Of a stretch of DNA of 64,000 nt, positions 8,662 to 18,075 are shown piece by piece (position 1 is the stretch's first letter; the number at the start of each line of letters is the position of its first letter). Source of the DNA: Plantibacter sp. Leaf314 (lineage in GTDB: Bacteria; Actinomycetota; Actinomycetes; Actinomycetales; Microbacteriaceae); the NCBI RefSeq assembly GCF_001423185.1, contig NZ_LMOB01000002.1, positions 129,573 to 193,572 on the forward strand, read 5' to 3'. The position numbers were made by a program, and so were the translations under genes. The notes beneath the pieces were generated by a model, which saw only the letters and a list, made by a program, of their open reading frames with translations, was not told the DNA's origin and did not search any database.

Positions 8662-9698
8662 GTCTGACTCCCCTTCGTCCGTCGCAGTTCACCGAGCGCC
8701 GCTACGATCGCCGGGATCTCCGTGAGGAGCAAAACACCGAACGCGAGGGCGAACACCCAGTACAGCTCATCGGTGCGTCGGATGTCCACCTCGTCCTGCA
8801 CCGTCACGCCGCCGACGGCGAGACCGTCGAGGACGTCGTCGAGCGAGGCACCCGGCGTCCTGATCTCCGCTTTCACGCCGAGCTGTGACGCGATCGTCTC
8901 GAGCGCGCCCGGGTCGAGGCGCGACACCGCGGGCTCCCCCGTCGAGTAGTCCTGGATGTAACGCACGCTGCCGTCCTCGTACCCCGAGAACTCACGCATC
9001 GTGCCGCCGGCCTCGGTCCCGTAGCCGAGCACGCCTCCGCCGCCGATGAGCGGCGCGATCGACTCGAACGACTCGGGTTGGCTGCCGCTCGTCTGCTCGC
9101 CGTCGCCCAGATAGAAGACGATCCGGTTCCGGCCGGGCTCCTGCTCCTCGGCCTTGGTCAACAGGGTGGTCAGGTACTCGACCGGTTCGTCGATGCTGCT
9201 CCCCCGGGAGTAGGTGGTCACCTCCTGCGTCATGGCCTCCGTCGCGGAGCGCAGCGCGGTCGCGTCGGTCGTGAGCGGCATGCGTTGGACGGTGACGGCG
9301 TCGAAGGTCACGAGCGCGTAGCGGGCGCCCGCCAAGCGATCGGCGATGCCCGTGATGTCGGCCTTCGCGCCGTCGAGCCGGGTGGGCGGTTGCGGTGCGC
9401 CGTTCTCGTCCGTGTCGGGCAGGGTCTCGTCCGACCAGTCCTCCGCCGCCATGGAACTCGTGGTGTCCACCACGAAGTAGACATCGAGGTCGCCCATCGC
9501 CGACGGCGGACGGTGGTTGCCCGGGATGGTCGGACGGAGCGCGATGACGACGAGGACGAGGACCATCGCCAGGCGGGCGAGCCAATGCCAGGCACCGGGC
9601 CGGCGGATACCGGCGAGGTACTGCCAGCCGGCGAACGCCGCGAGGACCGCTCCGAACACGGCGAGTGACCAGATCGGGAGGACGGGGTTGATCGTCAT
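8658..9698 (-). CDS. VWA-domain membrane protein (BatB-like)
   Basis: Protein of 346 residues with two N-terminal transmembrane helices (about 8-28 and 39-56), a von Willebrand factor A domain (about 70-270) and one C-terminal helix (about 315-335). The metal-site motif is DTTSS (residues 78-82), so the usual DxSxS has Thr at its third position; that could still bind metal. It overlaps the preceding VWA gene by 4 bases and the following gene by 4 bases, so expression is coupled. In Bat operons the two VWA proteins are thought to form a membrane complex assembled or remodelled by the MoxR AAA+ ATPase; substrate unknown. Confidence 0.85.
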   Translation of the reverse strand: MTINPVLPIWSLAVFGAVLAAFAGWQYLAGIRRPGAWHWLARLAMVLVLVVIALRPTIPGNHRPPSAMGDLDVYFVVDTTSSMAAEDWSDETLPDTDENGAPQPPTRLDGAKADITGIADRLAGARYALVTFDAVTVQRMPLTTDATALRSATEAMTQEVTTYSRGSSIDEPVEYLTTLLTKAEEQEPGRNRIVFYLGDGEQTSGSQPESFESIAPLIGGGGVLGYGTEAGGTMREFSGYEDGSVRYIQDYSTGEPAVSRLDPGALETIASQLGVKAEIRTPGASLDDVLDGLAVGGVTVQDEVDIRRTDELYWVFALAFGVLLLTEIPAIVAALGELRRTKGSQT

Positions 9699-10693
9699 CG
9701 GCGCAGCCTCCAGGCGAGCAGCATGAGCAGCGCGAGGCCGCCGAACGCCGCGAGGACGAAGACCAGCGGCTCGTCGACCTGGACGAGCTGCTTCGCGCCC
9801 TTCAGGGTCTTGGTCTGCTCGGCCGTGATCTGCTGGACGATGCCGCCGACCGCGGCGGGGTCGGCGAGCGCGTAGTAGTCCCCGCCGGTCGACGTCACCA
9901 CCTCGTCCATCTCCGCGGCCAGGTCGTCGAGGTAGTCCTTGCTGCTGACGTCGCCGGGGTTGATCCCGTAGACGGTGACGTCCTGGGCCTTCGCGTACTC
10001 GCCGGCCTCCTTGAGGGTGAGGATCGGTTCGCCGGCGACGTAGTTGTCGGTCGCGAGGACGATCGACCGTGACCGCTGCTCGCCGACCTGGTCGAACCGC
10101 ATGACGCACGAGCCGAGACCGTCGCCGATGAGTGAGGAGCCATTGCCGAGGTCCGTCCCGTTCCAGTACTCGTAGTCGCTCTCGGGCGAGGTGAGGTCTT
10201 CGACGAGGTGGTCGAGTTGGGCGGTCACGTAGTCGTAGTCGCTCGTGAGCGGGAAGTAGGTCGTCGCGGACGCGTTGAACAGCACGAGCGCGATCCGTTC
10301 GCCGTCGAAGCGTTGCACGAGGGACTCGAACACCCCCACCAGGGCGGCGTCGTACTCGGTCATCGAACCGGACACGTCGAGGCAGAGCACGATGTCGCGG
10401 TTCCGGAGCTCGGGCTGGAACACCGTGGTGCTGACCACGCGTGATCCGAGCGCCGTGCCGGCGAGCAGCAGGACCGCCACCGCGGCGATGGTGGCGACGA
10501 CCAGCCGTCGGTACCGCGTCAGCGCCCGGCGGTAGCCCGGAAGCGCCGTGAGGCGCCCGGAGTGGGCGACCCACAGCGGCTCCTGGTTCGCCTTCCGACG
10601 ACGGCCGGCGCGCGTCGCGAGCACGGCGACGGCGACCACGGCGGCGACGGCGAGGAGCCAGACGAGCGGCATCCACCAGTAGATCAGCTCCAT
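9695..10693 (-). CDS. VWA-domain membrane protein (BatA-like)
   Basis: Protein of 332 residues: N-terminal transmembrane helix (about 8-27), a second helix (about 63-84), a VWA domain with intact metal-ion motif DVSGS (106-110) and the later T and D ligands (DLGNGSSLIGDGL, LATDN), and a C-terminal helix ending in a basic AWRLRR anchor. The layout helix-helix-VWA-helix is that of BatA/BatB. It overlaps the upstream 155-residue gene by 10 bases and the downstream VWA gene by 4. The domain assignment is secure, the cellular role is not. Confidence 0.87.
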   Translation of the reverse strand: MELIYWWMPLVWLLAVAAVVAVAVLATRAGRRRKANQEPLWVAHSGRLTALPGYRRALTRYRRLVVATIAAVAVLLLAGTALGSRVVSTTVFQPELRNRDIVLCLDVSGSMTEYDAALVGVFESLVQRFDGERIALVLFNASATTYFPLTSDYDYVTAQLDHLVEDLTSPESDYEYWNGTDLGNGSSLIGDGLGSCVMRFDQVGEQRSRSIVLATDNYVAGEPILTLKEAGEYAKAQDVTVYGINPGDVSSKDYLDDLAAEMDEVVTSTGGDYYALADPAAVGGIVQQITAEQTKTLKGAKQLVQVDEPLVFVLAAFGGLALLMLLAWRLRR

Positions 10694-11151
10694 GTCGTCA
10701 CCACCTGTCGGGCGAGCGCGGCGGCGTCCGGGACGCTCCCCGTCTCCGCCTCACGGAACTCGACCGGGTAGTACGCGGACACGGCACGACTGAGCGGCGC
10801 GAGCCCCGCGCGGTCGAGGTCGGCGAGGGTCATGACCTGGGCACGGACACCGCTCGACTCGTGGGCGTACATCCGGAGGATCGCGCCGAGCCGCTGATGG
10901 GCCCGTCGGGTGCTCAACCCGCCCTCGGCGTGCTCCTGCTCGATCTCGCCGATGAGCCCCAGGTAGCGGTCCCGCAGCACGGTCGGCGACGGCGGAGGCG
11001 TCGGTCGGGGCGCGCTGCCGCGGGCGCGTCGGCGCACGTGCGCGAACATCCAGACGTACCACCCGATCACGAGGGCGATGAGCACGAGTCCGATGACCGG
11101 CCAGAGGAGCGTGTACTGGACCGGTGCGTAATAGCCGTTATCGCCGGGCAT
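10684..11151 (-). CDS. Single-pass membrane protein of the MoxR/VWA operon
   Basis: Protein of 155 residues with one N-terminal transmembrane helix (about 14-35), a basic Pro-rich linker and a soluble C-terminal half of predicted helices (LRDRYLGLIGEIEQEHAEGG onward). I do not recognise a named domain. It begins 14 bases inside the end of the DUF58 gene and overlaps the next VWA gene by 10 bases, so it is an integral member of the operon. Proteins of this size between DUF58 and VWA genes are frequent in actinobacterial MoxR operons and may couple the ATPase to the VWA pair; that is inference. Confidence 0.75.
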   Translation of the reverse strand: MPGDNGYYAPVQYTLLWPVIGLVLIALVIGWYVWMFAHVRRRARGSAPRPTPPPSPTVLRDRYLGLIGEIEQEHAEGGLSTRRAHQRLGAILRMYAHESSGVRAQVMTLADLDRAGLAPLSRAVSAYYPVEFREAETGSVPDAAALARQVVTTWS

Positions 11152-12028
11152 GACGGTGGGCCTCGAGGAGATGGAAGAGCACGGGGATGACGTCGTCGGC
11201 CCCGGTCACCCGCTGCCCGCTGATGCCGAGCGTTTCGAGCTGGTCGAGATGGCGGGCCGTGGCGTTCCGGACGGCGTCGGCGAACTCCCGGCGGAGCGCG
11301 TCGTCCGACCGGACGAAGGCCGGCAGGGACCGCTCGTCGGCGACGTCGACCATCGACCGGCTGGTGTAGTCGGCGCGCATGAGGTCGGCGTCGCCGACGG
11401 AGATCCACAACACCTCGTGCTGCGCGTGCAGGCGGCGGAGGATCGCCGACCGTCTCGGGGTGATCTCCTCGTCGTCGGAGACGATCACCAGCAGGCAGCG
11501 CTGGGTGACGGAGCGCGCGGCGAACCCGAGGAGTTCGTCGAGGTCGCTCTGCGGCGCTGCGAGCGAGGCGCGCCGGTCGATGTGCTGCAGCAGGCGCTCC
11601 AGAGCGGACTCGGTGCCAGCCGGTCGCACGAGTTCCGGTGCCGCGGCGTCACCGGCGACGAGACCGACGAGGTCGCCGTGCCGGATCGCGAGGTACCCGA
11701 GGATGCCCACGGCCAGGATCGCGACCTCGCGTTTCGTGCTGCCGCCCTCGGCGAGCGCCGCGAGGTCGCGTCCGGTGTCGACGGCGAACAGCACGTGGTG
11801 CTTCCGGCTCGCGATGTAGCGCTTGACGAGCGGCGTGCCGTGCCTGGCGGTCGCCTTCCAGTCGATGTCCTTGATCTCATCGCCGGGCGTGTACTCCCGG
11901 AGGTCGTCGAAGTCGAGGCTCCTGCCCTGGAACACCGATCGGTACTCGCCGTCGAGCATCCCCCGCACGCGGCGGTGGGCATGGATGAAGAGCTTCGACT
12001 TCACCCGGTGGAGCAACGGAGCGGACAT
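11138..12028 (-). CDS. DUF58 domain-containing protein
   Basis: Protein of 296 residues. The DUF58 core is clear: the FQGRSLDFDDLREY segment followed by PGDEIKDIDWKATAR and a basic strand (VKRYIASRKHHVLFAVDTGRD) that opens a VWA-like fold (about residues 75-230). The ATG at 12028 was chosen because it lies 4 bases after the moxR stop; the longer frame upstream of it only reads through moxR in another frame. DUF58 proteins accompany MoxR ATPases in almost every MoxR operon and are presumed adaptor or client proteins. No catalytic motif is visible. Confidence 0.9.
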   Translation of the reverse strand: MSAPLLHRVKSKLFIHAHRRVRGMLDGEYRSVFQGRSLDFDDLREYTPGDEIKDIDWKATARHGTPLVKRYIASRKHHVLFAVDTGRDLAALAEGGSTKREVAILAVGILGYLAIRHGDLVGLVAGDAAAPELVRPAGTESALERLLQHIDRRASLAAPQSDLDELLGFAARSVTQRCLLVIVSDDEEITPRRSAILRRLHAQHEVLWISVGDADLMRADYTSRSMVDVADERSLPAFVRSDDALRREFADAVRNATARHLDQLETLGISGQRVTGADDVIPVLFHLLEAHRHARR

Positions 12029-12032
12029 GGTC

Positions 12033-13034
<1,002 letters not shown>

Positions 13035-13113
13035 TGGTCTCCCTGGCGAAGCGGGCGGTCCGGCCGGATGACCGTCGAACACGGAGGGCCGGGTGGAACC
13101 CAGCGGTCCGGAC

Positions 13114-13119
13114 AGTCTA
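13114..13119 (-). promoter_or_regulatory. Possible -10 (TAGACT) for the moxR operon
   Basis: A TAGACT hexamer on the minus strand lies about 80 bases before the moxR GTG in the divergent intergenic region. It would give a leader of about 70 bases with a ribosome site, unlike the leaderless genes of this window. No convincing -35. Confidence 0.3.
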
Positions 13120-13219
13120 CGTGGCCGGATGCGCCGGACGGGTGCATCGGCAACCGGATGGTCACCCCGGCGTCGGTCGCCGTTCGCCCGGTGTCCCCCT
13201 CCCGGCCACCGCGGATTCC

Positions 13220-13225
13220 TACCGT
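13220..13225 (+). promoter_or_regulatory. Predicted leaderless -10 (TACCGT) of the nonulosonate cassette
   Basis: TACCGT ends 6 bases before the ATG at 13232; no ribosome site precedes that ATG. This would drive the whole 13232-16774 cassette. Confidence 0.5.
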
Positions 13226-13231
13226 GGATCG

Positions 13232-14494
13232 ATGACACACGCAGCGAACGCTCAGCTCCGGACGGGCGACGGGGCGACGGCGATCGTCCCGGTCCGGGGC
13301 GGTTCGAAGGGGATCCATCGCAAGAACCTGCGGACGGTCCGCGGCACCACCCTGATCGCCCGCTCGGTCGAGGGACTCCTGCGCTCCGGTGGTGTCTCAC
13401 GGGTCGTGGTCACGACGGACCACCCGGACCTCGCAGCCGCCGCCGTCGCCGCCGGCGCCGAGGTGATCGACCGGCCCGCAGCCCTCGCCGAGGACAGCAC
13501 CTCCTCCGAGGCCGCGCTGCTGCACGCCCTCGGCGTCCTCGCCCGGCGCGGCGAGCTGAGCCCCGTGACCGTGTTCGCACAGGCGACATCGCCCTTCCTC
13601 GACGTGGAAGCACTCGACGACGCCATCGCCTCGGTCGCCTCCGGGCAGGCGGACTCCGTCTTCGCGGCGGTGCTCGACCACGGCTTCCTCTGGACGGAGA
13701 AGGCGAAGGGCGCCCGAGGGATCGGTCACGACCATCGCGAGCGTCCCCGGCGGCAGGACCGTGCCCCGCAGTATCGCGAGACCGGGTCGTTCTACGTCTT
13801 CGACACGGACGGCTTCCTCGACGCCGGTCACCGCTTCTTCGGCCGGATCGCACCGGCCGTCACCCGGTCCTTCGCCGCCCTCGACATCGACGAACCGGAA
13901 GACCTCCTCGTCGCCGAGGCGATCGCCGGCCTCGCCGAACGCCAGCTCGGGATCCCGTCGGGCTCGGAGCACCCGGAGCACCACCTCGACGTCGACGCCG
14001 TCGTCACCGACTTCGACGGCGTGCACACCGACGACCGCGCCAGCATCGACGCCGACGGTGTCGAACGGGTGAGCGTCCATCGCGGTGACGGCCTCGGCGT
14101 CCGCCTGCTGCGCGAGGCCGGGCTGCCGTTCCTCATCCTGTCGACCGAACGGGTCCCGATCGTCGCCGCGCGCGCGGCCAAACTCGGCGTCGACGTCGTC
14201 TACGGCTCCGCCGACAAAGCGAGCGCGCTCCGCGACTGGGCCGCGACGAACGCCGTCCCGCTCGAGCGCATCGCGTACCTCGGCAACGACGTCAACGACA
14301 TCCCGGCCCTCGAGATCGTCGGCTGGCCCGTCGTCGTCTCCGATGCGCACCCGGCCGCCAGGGCCGTCTCCAGGCTCGTCCTGGAACGCCGCGGCGGCGA
14401 CGGCGCCGTCCGTGAACTCGCCGACCTCGTCCTCGCCGCTCGCGCGGTCACCCACCCAGAGAAGCTGTCCCCGCCGCAACCGAACGGAGCATGA
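13232..14494 (+). CDS. Acylneuraminate cytidylyltransferase fused to a KdsC-like HAD phosphatase
   Basis: Two-domain protein of 420 residues. Residues 15-240 are a NeuA/CMAS-type nucleotidyltransferase with the CTP-binding signature VPVRGGSKGIHRKNL near the N-terminus, which activates a nonulosonic acid as its CMP derivative. Residues 254-405 are a HAD domain with DFDGVHTDD (260-268), STERV, K and GNDVND motifs, of the class that dephosphorylates KDO-8-phosphate or Kdn/Neu5Ac-9-phosphate. The same domain order occurs in animal CMAS. The ATG at 13232 follows a close -10 box; the longer upstream frame is not supported. First of three coupled genes with a NeuB-type synthase and a glycosyltransferase. 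Which nonulosonic acid is made cannot be told. Confidence 0.9.
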   Translation: MTHAANAQLRTGDGATAIVPVRGGSKGIHRKNLRTVRGTTLIARSVEGLLRSGGVSRVVVTTDHPDLAAAAVAAGAEVIDRPAALAEDSTSSEAALLHALGVLARRGELSPVTVFAQATSPFLDVEALDDAIASVASGQADSVFAAVLDHGFLWTEKAKGARGIGHDHRERPRRQDRAPQYRETGSFYVFDTDGFLDAGHRFFGRIAPAVTRSFAALDIDEPEDLLVAEAIAGLAERQLGIPSGSEHPEHHLDVDAVVTDFDGVHTDDRASIDADGVERVSVHRGDGLGVRLLREAGLPFLILSTERVPIVAARAAKLGVDVVYGSADKASALRDWAATNAVPLERIAYLGNDVNDIPALEIVGWPVVVSDAHPAARAVSRLVLERRGGDGAVRELADLVLAARAVTHPEKLSPPQPNGA

Positions 14495-14496
14495 CC

Positions 14497-15426
14497 ATGA
14501 GCATCCACCAGGACTCGAACGACCGGACCACCATCGACGGCGGTGTCACGCCGGCCCCCGTGCGGATCGACGGCATCCCCGTCGGCGGCGACGCCCCCGC
14601 CTACGTCATCGGCGAGATCGGCCTCAACCACAACGGCGACGTCGAACTCGCCAAGCGACTCATCGACGTCGCTGCGGACGCCGGCGCTCAGGCCGTCAAG
14701 TTCCAGAAGCGCACGCCGGAGATCTCGACCCCGGCACACATGCGCGACGTCCCGCGGCAGACGCCCTGGGGTGAGATGAGCTACCTGGAGTACCGCTACC
14801 GCGTCGAGTTCGACCGTGAGCAGTACATCGAGATCGGCGACCACGCCACCCTGCGGGGTCTCAGCTGGTTCGCCTCCCCCTGGGACGAGCCGTCCGTCGA
14901 CTTCCTCGAGGACCTCGGTGTCAGTGCCCACAAGGTCGCGTCGGCCTCGGTGACCGACTCGGGGCTGCTGACCCGTCTCGCCGCCACGGGGAAGCCGATC
15001 ATCCTCTCCACCGGGATGTCGACGCTCGAGCAGATCGACCGCGCCGTCGAGATCCTCGCCGGCTCCCCGCTCGTGATCCTCCACGCGACCTCCACCTACC
15101 CGCTGCCGCCCGAGGAGGCCAACCTCCGCATGATCGACAGCCTGGCGGCCCGGTATCCCGGTGTGCCCGTCGGCTACTCCGGGCACGAGACCGGACTGCA
15201 GATCTCCCTCGCCGCGGTCGCGCTCGGCGCGAAGGTCGTCGAACGACACATCACGCTCGACCGCGCCATGTGGGGATCCGACCACGCCGCCTCGCTCGAG
15301 CCGCACGGGTTCTCGAACCTCGTCCGCGACATCCGCGTCATCGAGACGGCGATGGGCGACGGCGTCAAGCGCATCTTCCCCGGCGAACTCGCACCGTTGG
15401 CGAAACTGCGCAGGGTCGATGCCTGA
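14497..15426 (+). CDS. N-acetylneuraminate synthase-family protein lacking the SAF domain
   Basis: NeuB-type TIM barrel that condenses phosphoenolpyruvate with a hexose or HexNAc (or its phosphate) to a nine-carbon acid. Family motifs are GEIGLNHNGD, VKFQKR, STGMST, LHATSTYPLP, GYSGHETG and ERHITLDRAMWGSDH. At about 309 residues it stops right after the barrel and lacks the C-terminal SAF (antifreeze-like) domain of about 60 residues that closes the active site in NeuB. An alternative ATG at 14491 overlaps the preceding stop; 14497 is better spaced (7 bases) from GGAG. It overlaps the next gene by 8 bases. The family is secure; the substrate is not. Confidence 0.9.
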   Translation: MSIHQDSNDRTTIDGGVTPAPVRIDGIPVGGDAPAYVIGEIGLNHNGDVELAKRLIDVAADAGAQAVKFQKRTPEISTPAHMRDVPRQTPWGEMSYLEYRYRVEFDREQYIEIGDHATLRGLSWFASPWDEPSVDFLEDLGVSAHKVASASVTDSGLLTRLAATGKPIILSTGMSTLEQIDRAVEILAGSPLVILHATSTYPLPPEEANLRMIDSLAARYPGVPVGYSGHETGLQISLAAVALGAKVVERHITLDRAMWGSDHAASLEPHGFSNLVRDIRVIETAMGDGVKRIFPGELAPLAKLRRVDA

Positions 15427-16774
15427 TCACGGACCCCGCCGGCGGGTGATCGGGGTGGTGGACTCCGACTCCTTCGTGAAGTGGGGTGCCGCCACCCTGT
15501 CCCGAGCGACCGACTGGGACGTCGACCTCGTCCTGATCGAGAGCGACGTGTCGGCGACCGACCGCCAGGTGGACATCGCATTGCTCCACACGGCGTTCGA
15601 GGGGCGTTCCGTCCGTCGGTTGACGCTCCGCCAGTTGATCGCCTTCGTCGGATCCGAGCGCCCCGACGGCGTCTTCGTCTCGACCAGGGGGCCGGTCGCG
15701 GAGGTCGTCATCTCCGAGCTGCTCGCGCTGGGGCGCACCACCCGCCCGGTCCTCCTCACGGGTCTGCCGGGCATCTCCATCCCCGCGAAGTGGAAGGGGA
15801 TCTTCCTCCGCGCCCAGGCGGACGTCTTCATCCTGCACAGCCACCGCGAGGTCGCGGCCTACCGGGAACTCGCCGCGGAGCACGGGGTCGAGCCGGCCTT
15901 CGCGCTCGCCACCCTGCCGTTCCTCGCCGTCGCCCCGACCCGGCCGCCCGCCGTCGACATCGATCCGGCACCACGGACCCGGGTCGTGTTCGCGGCGCAG
16001 GCGACCGTTCCGGCCGATCGCGGCGACCGGCTGCGGATCATCTCCTGGCTGCGGACCCTCGCGAACCGGCATCGGGACCTCGACGTCGTCATCAAGGTCC
16101 GAGGGCTCGCCGGCGACCCCCAGACGCATCACGAGCACTTCCCCTTCGACACCCTCCTCACCGGCCCGATCCCCACCAATCTCAGGGTCGCCACCGGGTC
16201 GATGGCCGTGCACCTCGGCCACGCGGCCGGTCTCGTCACGGTGAGCTCCACCGCGGCGATCGAGGCCGTGGCGGCCGGGGTCCCGGTCATCGTGCTCGAC
16301 GACTTCGGCGTCGATCCGGCGCTCATCAACAGCGTCTTCGAGGGCAGTGGCCTGCTGGCGTCCAAAGATGAGCTCATGGCCGCGCGGTTCCGCCACCCGA
16401 ACGAGGACTGGCTCCAGCAGAACTACTTCCACCCCGAAGAGGAGGACGACTGGATCGAACGGTCTGAGGTGGCCTTCGCCGCCCGCGACCGCGGTGTCCT
16501 GCCGATCCGCCCGCGGGCCCGACAGAGCCGGGGCGGCATGCTCCGCACGGGCTGGGAGCGACGCCGGGCGTTCGGTCGAGCCGACACGAGCGTCCTCGGG
16601 ACGGTCGCCTTCGTCATCGGTCGGCCGATCCAGATCGCCCGCCGTCTGGTGCGCCGCGCGCGCGGCATCAGACCTGCCGAGCGGCGACCGATCCCGTCAC
16701 GCCGGCTGGAGCCGATCGAACCGGAGCCGACCATGCGGGCTCCGCGTGGCGCCCGGCACCGGACGGCTCGCTGA
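15419..16774 (+). CDS. Predicted glycosyltransferase of the nonulosonate cassette
   Basis: Protein of 451 residues starting at an ATG that overlaps the synthase stop by 8 bases. It has no signal peptide. The central part reads like a GT-B fold: an N-terminal Rossmann-like half (RRRVIGVVDSDSFVKWGAATL), and a C-terminal half with a nucleotide-sugar-site-like stretch VTVSSTAAIEAVAAGVPVIVLDDFG (split here: VTVSSTAAIEA, then AAGVPVIVLDDFG), similar in design to sialyl/KDO transferases and glycerophosphotransferases. I believe such proteins are annotated as DUF6716 putative glycosyltransferases, but cannot check. The tail (about 400-451) is strongly basic. Likely transfers the CMP-activated sugar made by its two neighbours, perhaps processively. 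Confidence 0.72.
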   Translation: MPDHGPRRRVIGVVDSDSFVKWGAATLSRATDWDVDLVLIESDVSATDRQVDIALLHTAFEGRSVRRLTLRQLIAFVGSERPDGVFVSTRGPVAEVVISELLALGRTTRPVLLTGLPGISIPAKWKGIFLRAQADVFILHSHREVAAYRELAAEHGVEPAFALATLPFLAVAPTRPPAVDIDPAPRTRVVFAAQATVPADRGDRLRIISWLRTLANRHRDLDVVIKVRGLAGDPQTHHEHFPFDTLLTGPIPTNLRVATGSMAVHLGHAAGLVTVSSTAAIEAVAAGVPVIVLDDFGVDPALINSVFEGSGLLASKDELMAARFRHPNEDWLQQNYFHPEEEDDWIERSEVAFAARDRGVLPIRPRARQSRGGMLRTGWERRRAFGRADTSVLGTVAFVIGRPIQIARRLVRRARGIRPAERRPIPSRRLEPIEPEPTMRAPRGARHRTAR

Positions 16775-16781
16775 CGACCAC

Positions 16782-16817
16782 GACGGCGGTGCCGCCCGAT
16801 CAGGCGGTGCCACCGTC
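16782..16817. terminator. Hairpin between convergent genes (bidirectional terminator candidate)
   Basis: Arms 16782-16796 and 16803-16817 pair over 15 positions with one mismatch and two G-T pairs around a 6-base loop (CGATCA). It lies between the end of the glycosyltransferase gene and the end of ispG, which converge. Confidence 0.6.
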
Positions 16818-16838
16818 GACGGGAACAGCGCGACCCGG

Positions 16839-17999
16839 TCAGTTCGCGCCGACGGTGACCACGGGTGCGCCCGTGGAGCTGTCGTCGGCCGGCATCTCGG
16901 CGGCGAGCCGGTTGGCCTCTTGGATGAGCGTCGCGACGATCTCGGACTCCGGGACCGTCTTGATCACCTCACCCTTCACGAAGATCTGCCCCTTGCCGTT
17001 CCCGCTGGCGACGCCGAGGTCGGCTTCACGGGCCTCCCCCGGACCGTTCACGACACAGCCCATGACGGCGACGCGGAGTGGGACGCTCATCCCCTCCAGG
17101 CCGTCGGTGACGTCGTTCGCGAGCTTGTAGACGTCGACCTGGGCGCGTCCACAGCTCGGGCAGGAGACGATCTCGAGCTTCCGCTCGCGGAGGTTCAGCG
17201 ACTGCAGGATCTGCAGGCCCACCTTGATCTCCTCCGCCGGCGGGGCCGAGAGCGACACACGGATGGTGTCGCCGATCCCTTCGGAGAGCAGGATGCCGAA
17301 AGCGGTCGCGCTCTTGATCGTGCCTTGGAACGACGGACCAGCCTCGGTCACGCCGAGGTGCAGGGGCCAGTCACCACGTTCCGCGAGGAGTCGGTAGGCC
17401 TTCACCATGACGACCGGGTCGTTGTGCTTGACCGAGATCTTGAAGTCGTGGAAGTCGTGCTCCTCGAAGAGGCTGGCCTCCCAGACGGCGCTCTCGACGA
17501 GGGCCTCCGGTGTGGCCTTGCCGTACTTCTGCAGCAAGCGTGGATCGAGGGAGCCGGCGTTGACGCCGATGCGGAGGGAGACACCGGCCGCCTTCGCCCG
17601 ACGGGCGATCTCGCCGACCTGGTCGTCGAACTTCCGGATGTTGCCGGGATTGACCCTGACCGCCGCACAACCCGCGTCGATCGCCGCGTACACGTAGGCG
17701 GGCTGGAAGTGGATGTCGGCGATGACCGGGATCTGGCTCTTCTTCGCGATGATCGGCAACACCTCTGCGTCGTCGCGGGTCGGGACCGCGACGCGGACGA
17801 TGTCGCAACCGGAGGCGGTGAGCTCCGCGATCTGCTGGAGGGTCGCGTTGATGTTCGTCGTCTGGGTCGTCGTCATCGACTGGACGCTCACCGGGGCGTC
17901 ACCGCCGACGAGGACCTTGCCGACCTTGATCTGTCGCGACTTGCGTCGCGGGCTGAGCGTCTCGGGAACCGACGGAAGACCCAGATTGATAGCTACCAC
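16839..17999 (-). CDS. ispG: 4-hydroxy-3-methylbut-2-enyl diphosphate synthase (flavodoxin-type IspG)
   Basis: Iron-sulfur enzyme of the MEP isoprenoid pathway that converts MEcPP to HMBPP; 386 residues, the usual bacterial length. N-terminal TIM barrel ([34 protein letters not shown]) and C-terminal cluster domain with the [4Fe-4S] ligands in SCPSCGR and [11 protein letters not shown]. The GTG at 17999 is preceded by TAAGCT at 7 bases. In mycobacteria dxr, rip1 and ispG are adjacent in this order; here a two-component system and a SHOCT gene separate ispG from the other two. Confidence 0.97.
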   Translation of the reverse strand: MVAINLGLPSVPETLSPRRKSRQIKVGKVLVGGDAPVSVQSMTTTQTTNINATLQQIAELTASGCDIVRVAVPTRDDAEVLPIIAKKSQIPVIADIHFQPAYVYAAIDAGCAAVRVNPGNIRKFDDQVGEIARRAKAAGVSLRIGVNAGSLDPRLLQKYGKATPEALVESAVWEASLFEEHDFHDFKISVKHNDPVVMVKAYRLLAERGDWPLHLGVTEAGPSFQGTIKSATAFGILLSEGIGDTIRVSLSAPPAEEIKVGLQILQSLNLRERKLEIVSCPSCGRAQVDVYKLANDVTDGLEGMSVPLRVAVMGCVVNGPGEAREADLGVASGNGKGQIFVKGEVIKTVPESEIVATLIQEANRLAAEMPADDSSTGAPVVTVGAN

Positions 18000-18006
18000 G
18001 AGCCTC

Positions 18007-18012
18007 AGCTTA
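18007..18012 (-). promoter_or_regulatory. Predicted leaderless -10 (TAAGCT) of ispG
   Basis: Minus-strand TAAGCT lies 7 bases before the ispG GTG. GAGG is present inside the spacer, so a very short leader is also possible. Indicates ispG has its own promoter despite the ancestral operon. Confidence 0.5.
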
Positions 18013-18075
18013 CGCGCGCGACGCCCCGCAGGCTCCCCGTGGGCTGAATGCCGGCTGGGACGTCGCGATCGGCGG

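Noticed and set aside
7879..8667. Plus-strand frame with a repeated LITLVALA-type hydrophobic stretch resembling membrane helices
   Set aside because: It is the antisense translation of the Gly-X-Gln repeat and has no start signal.
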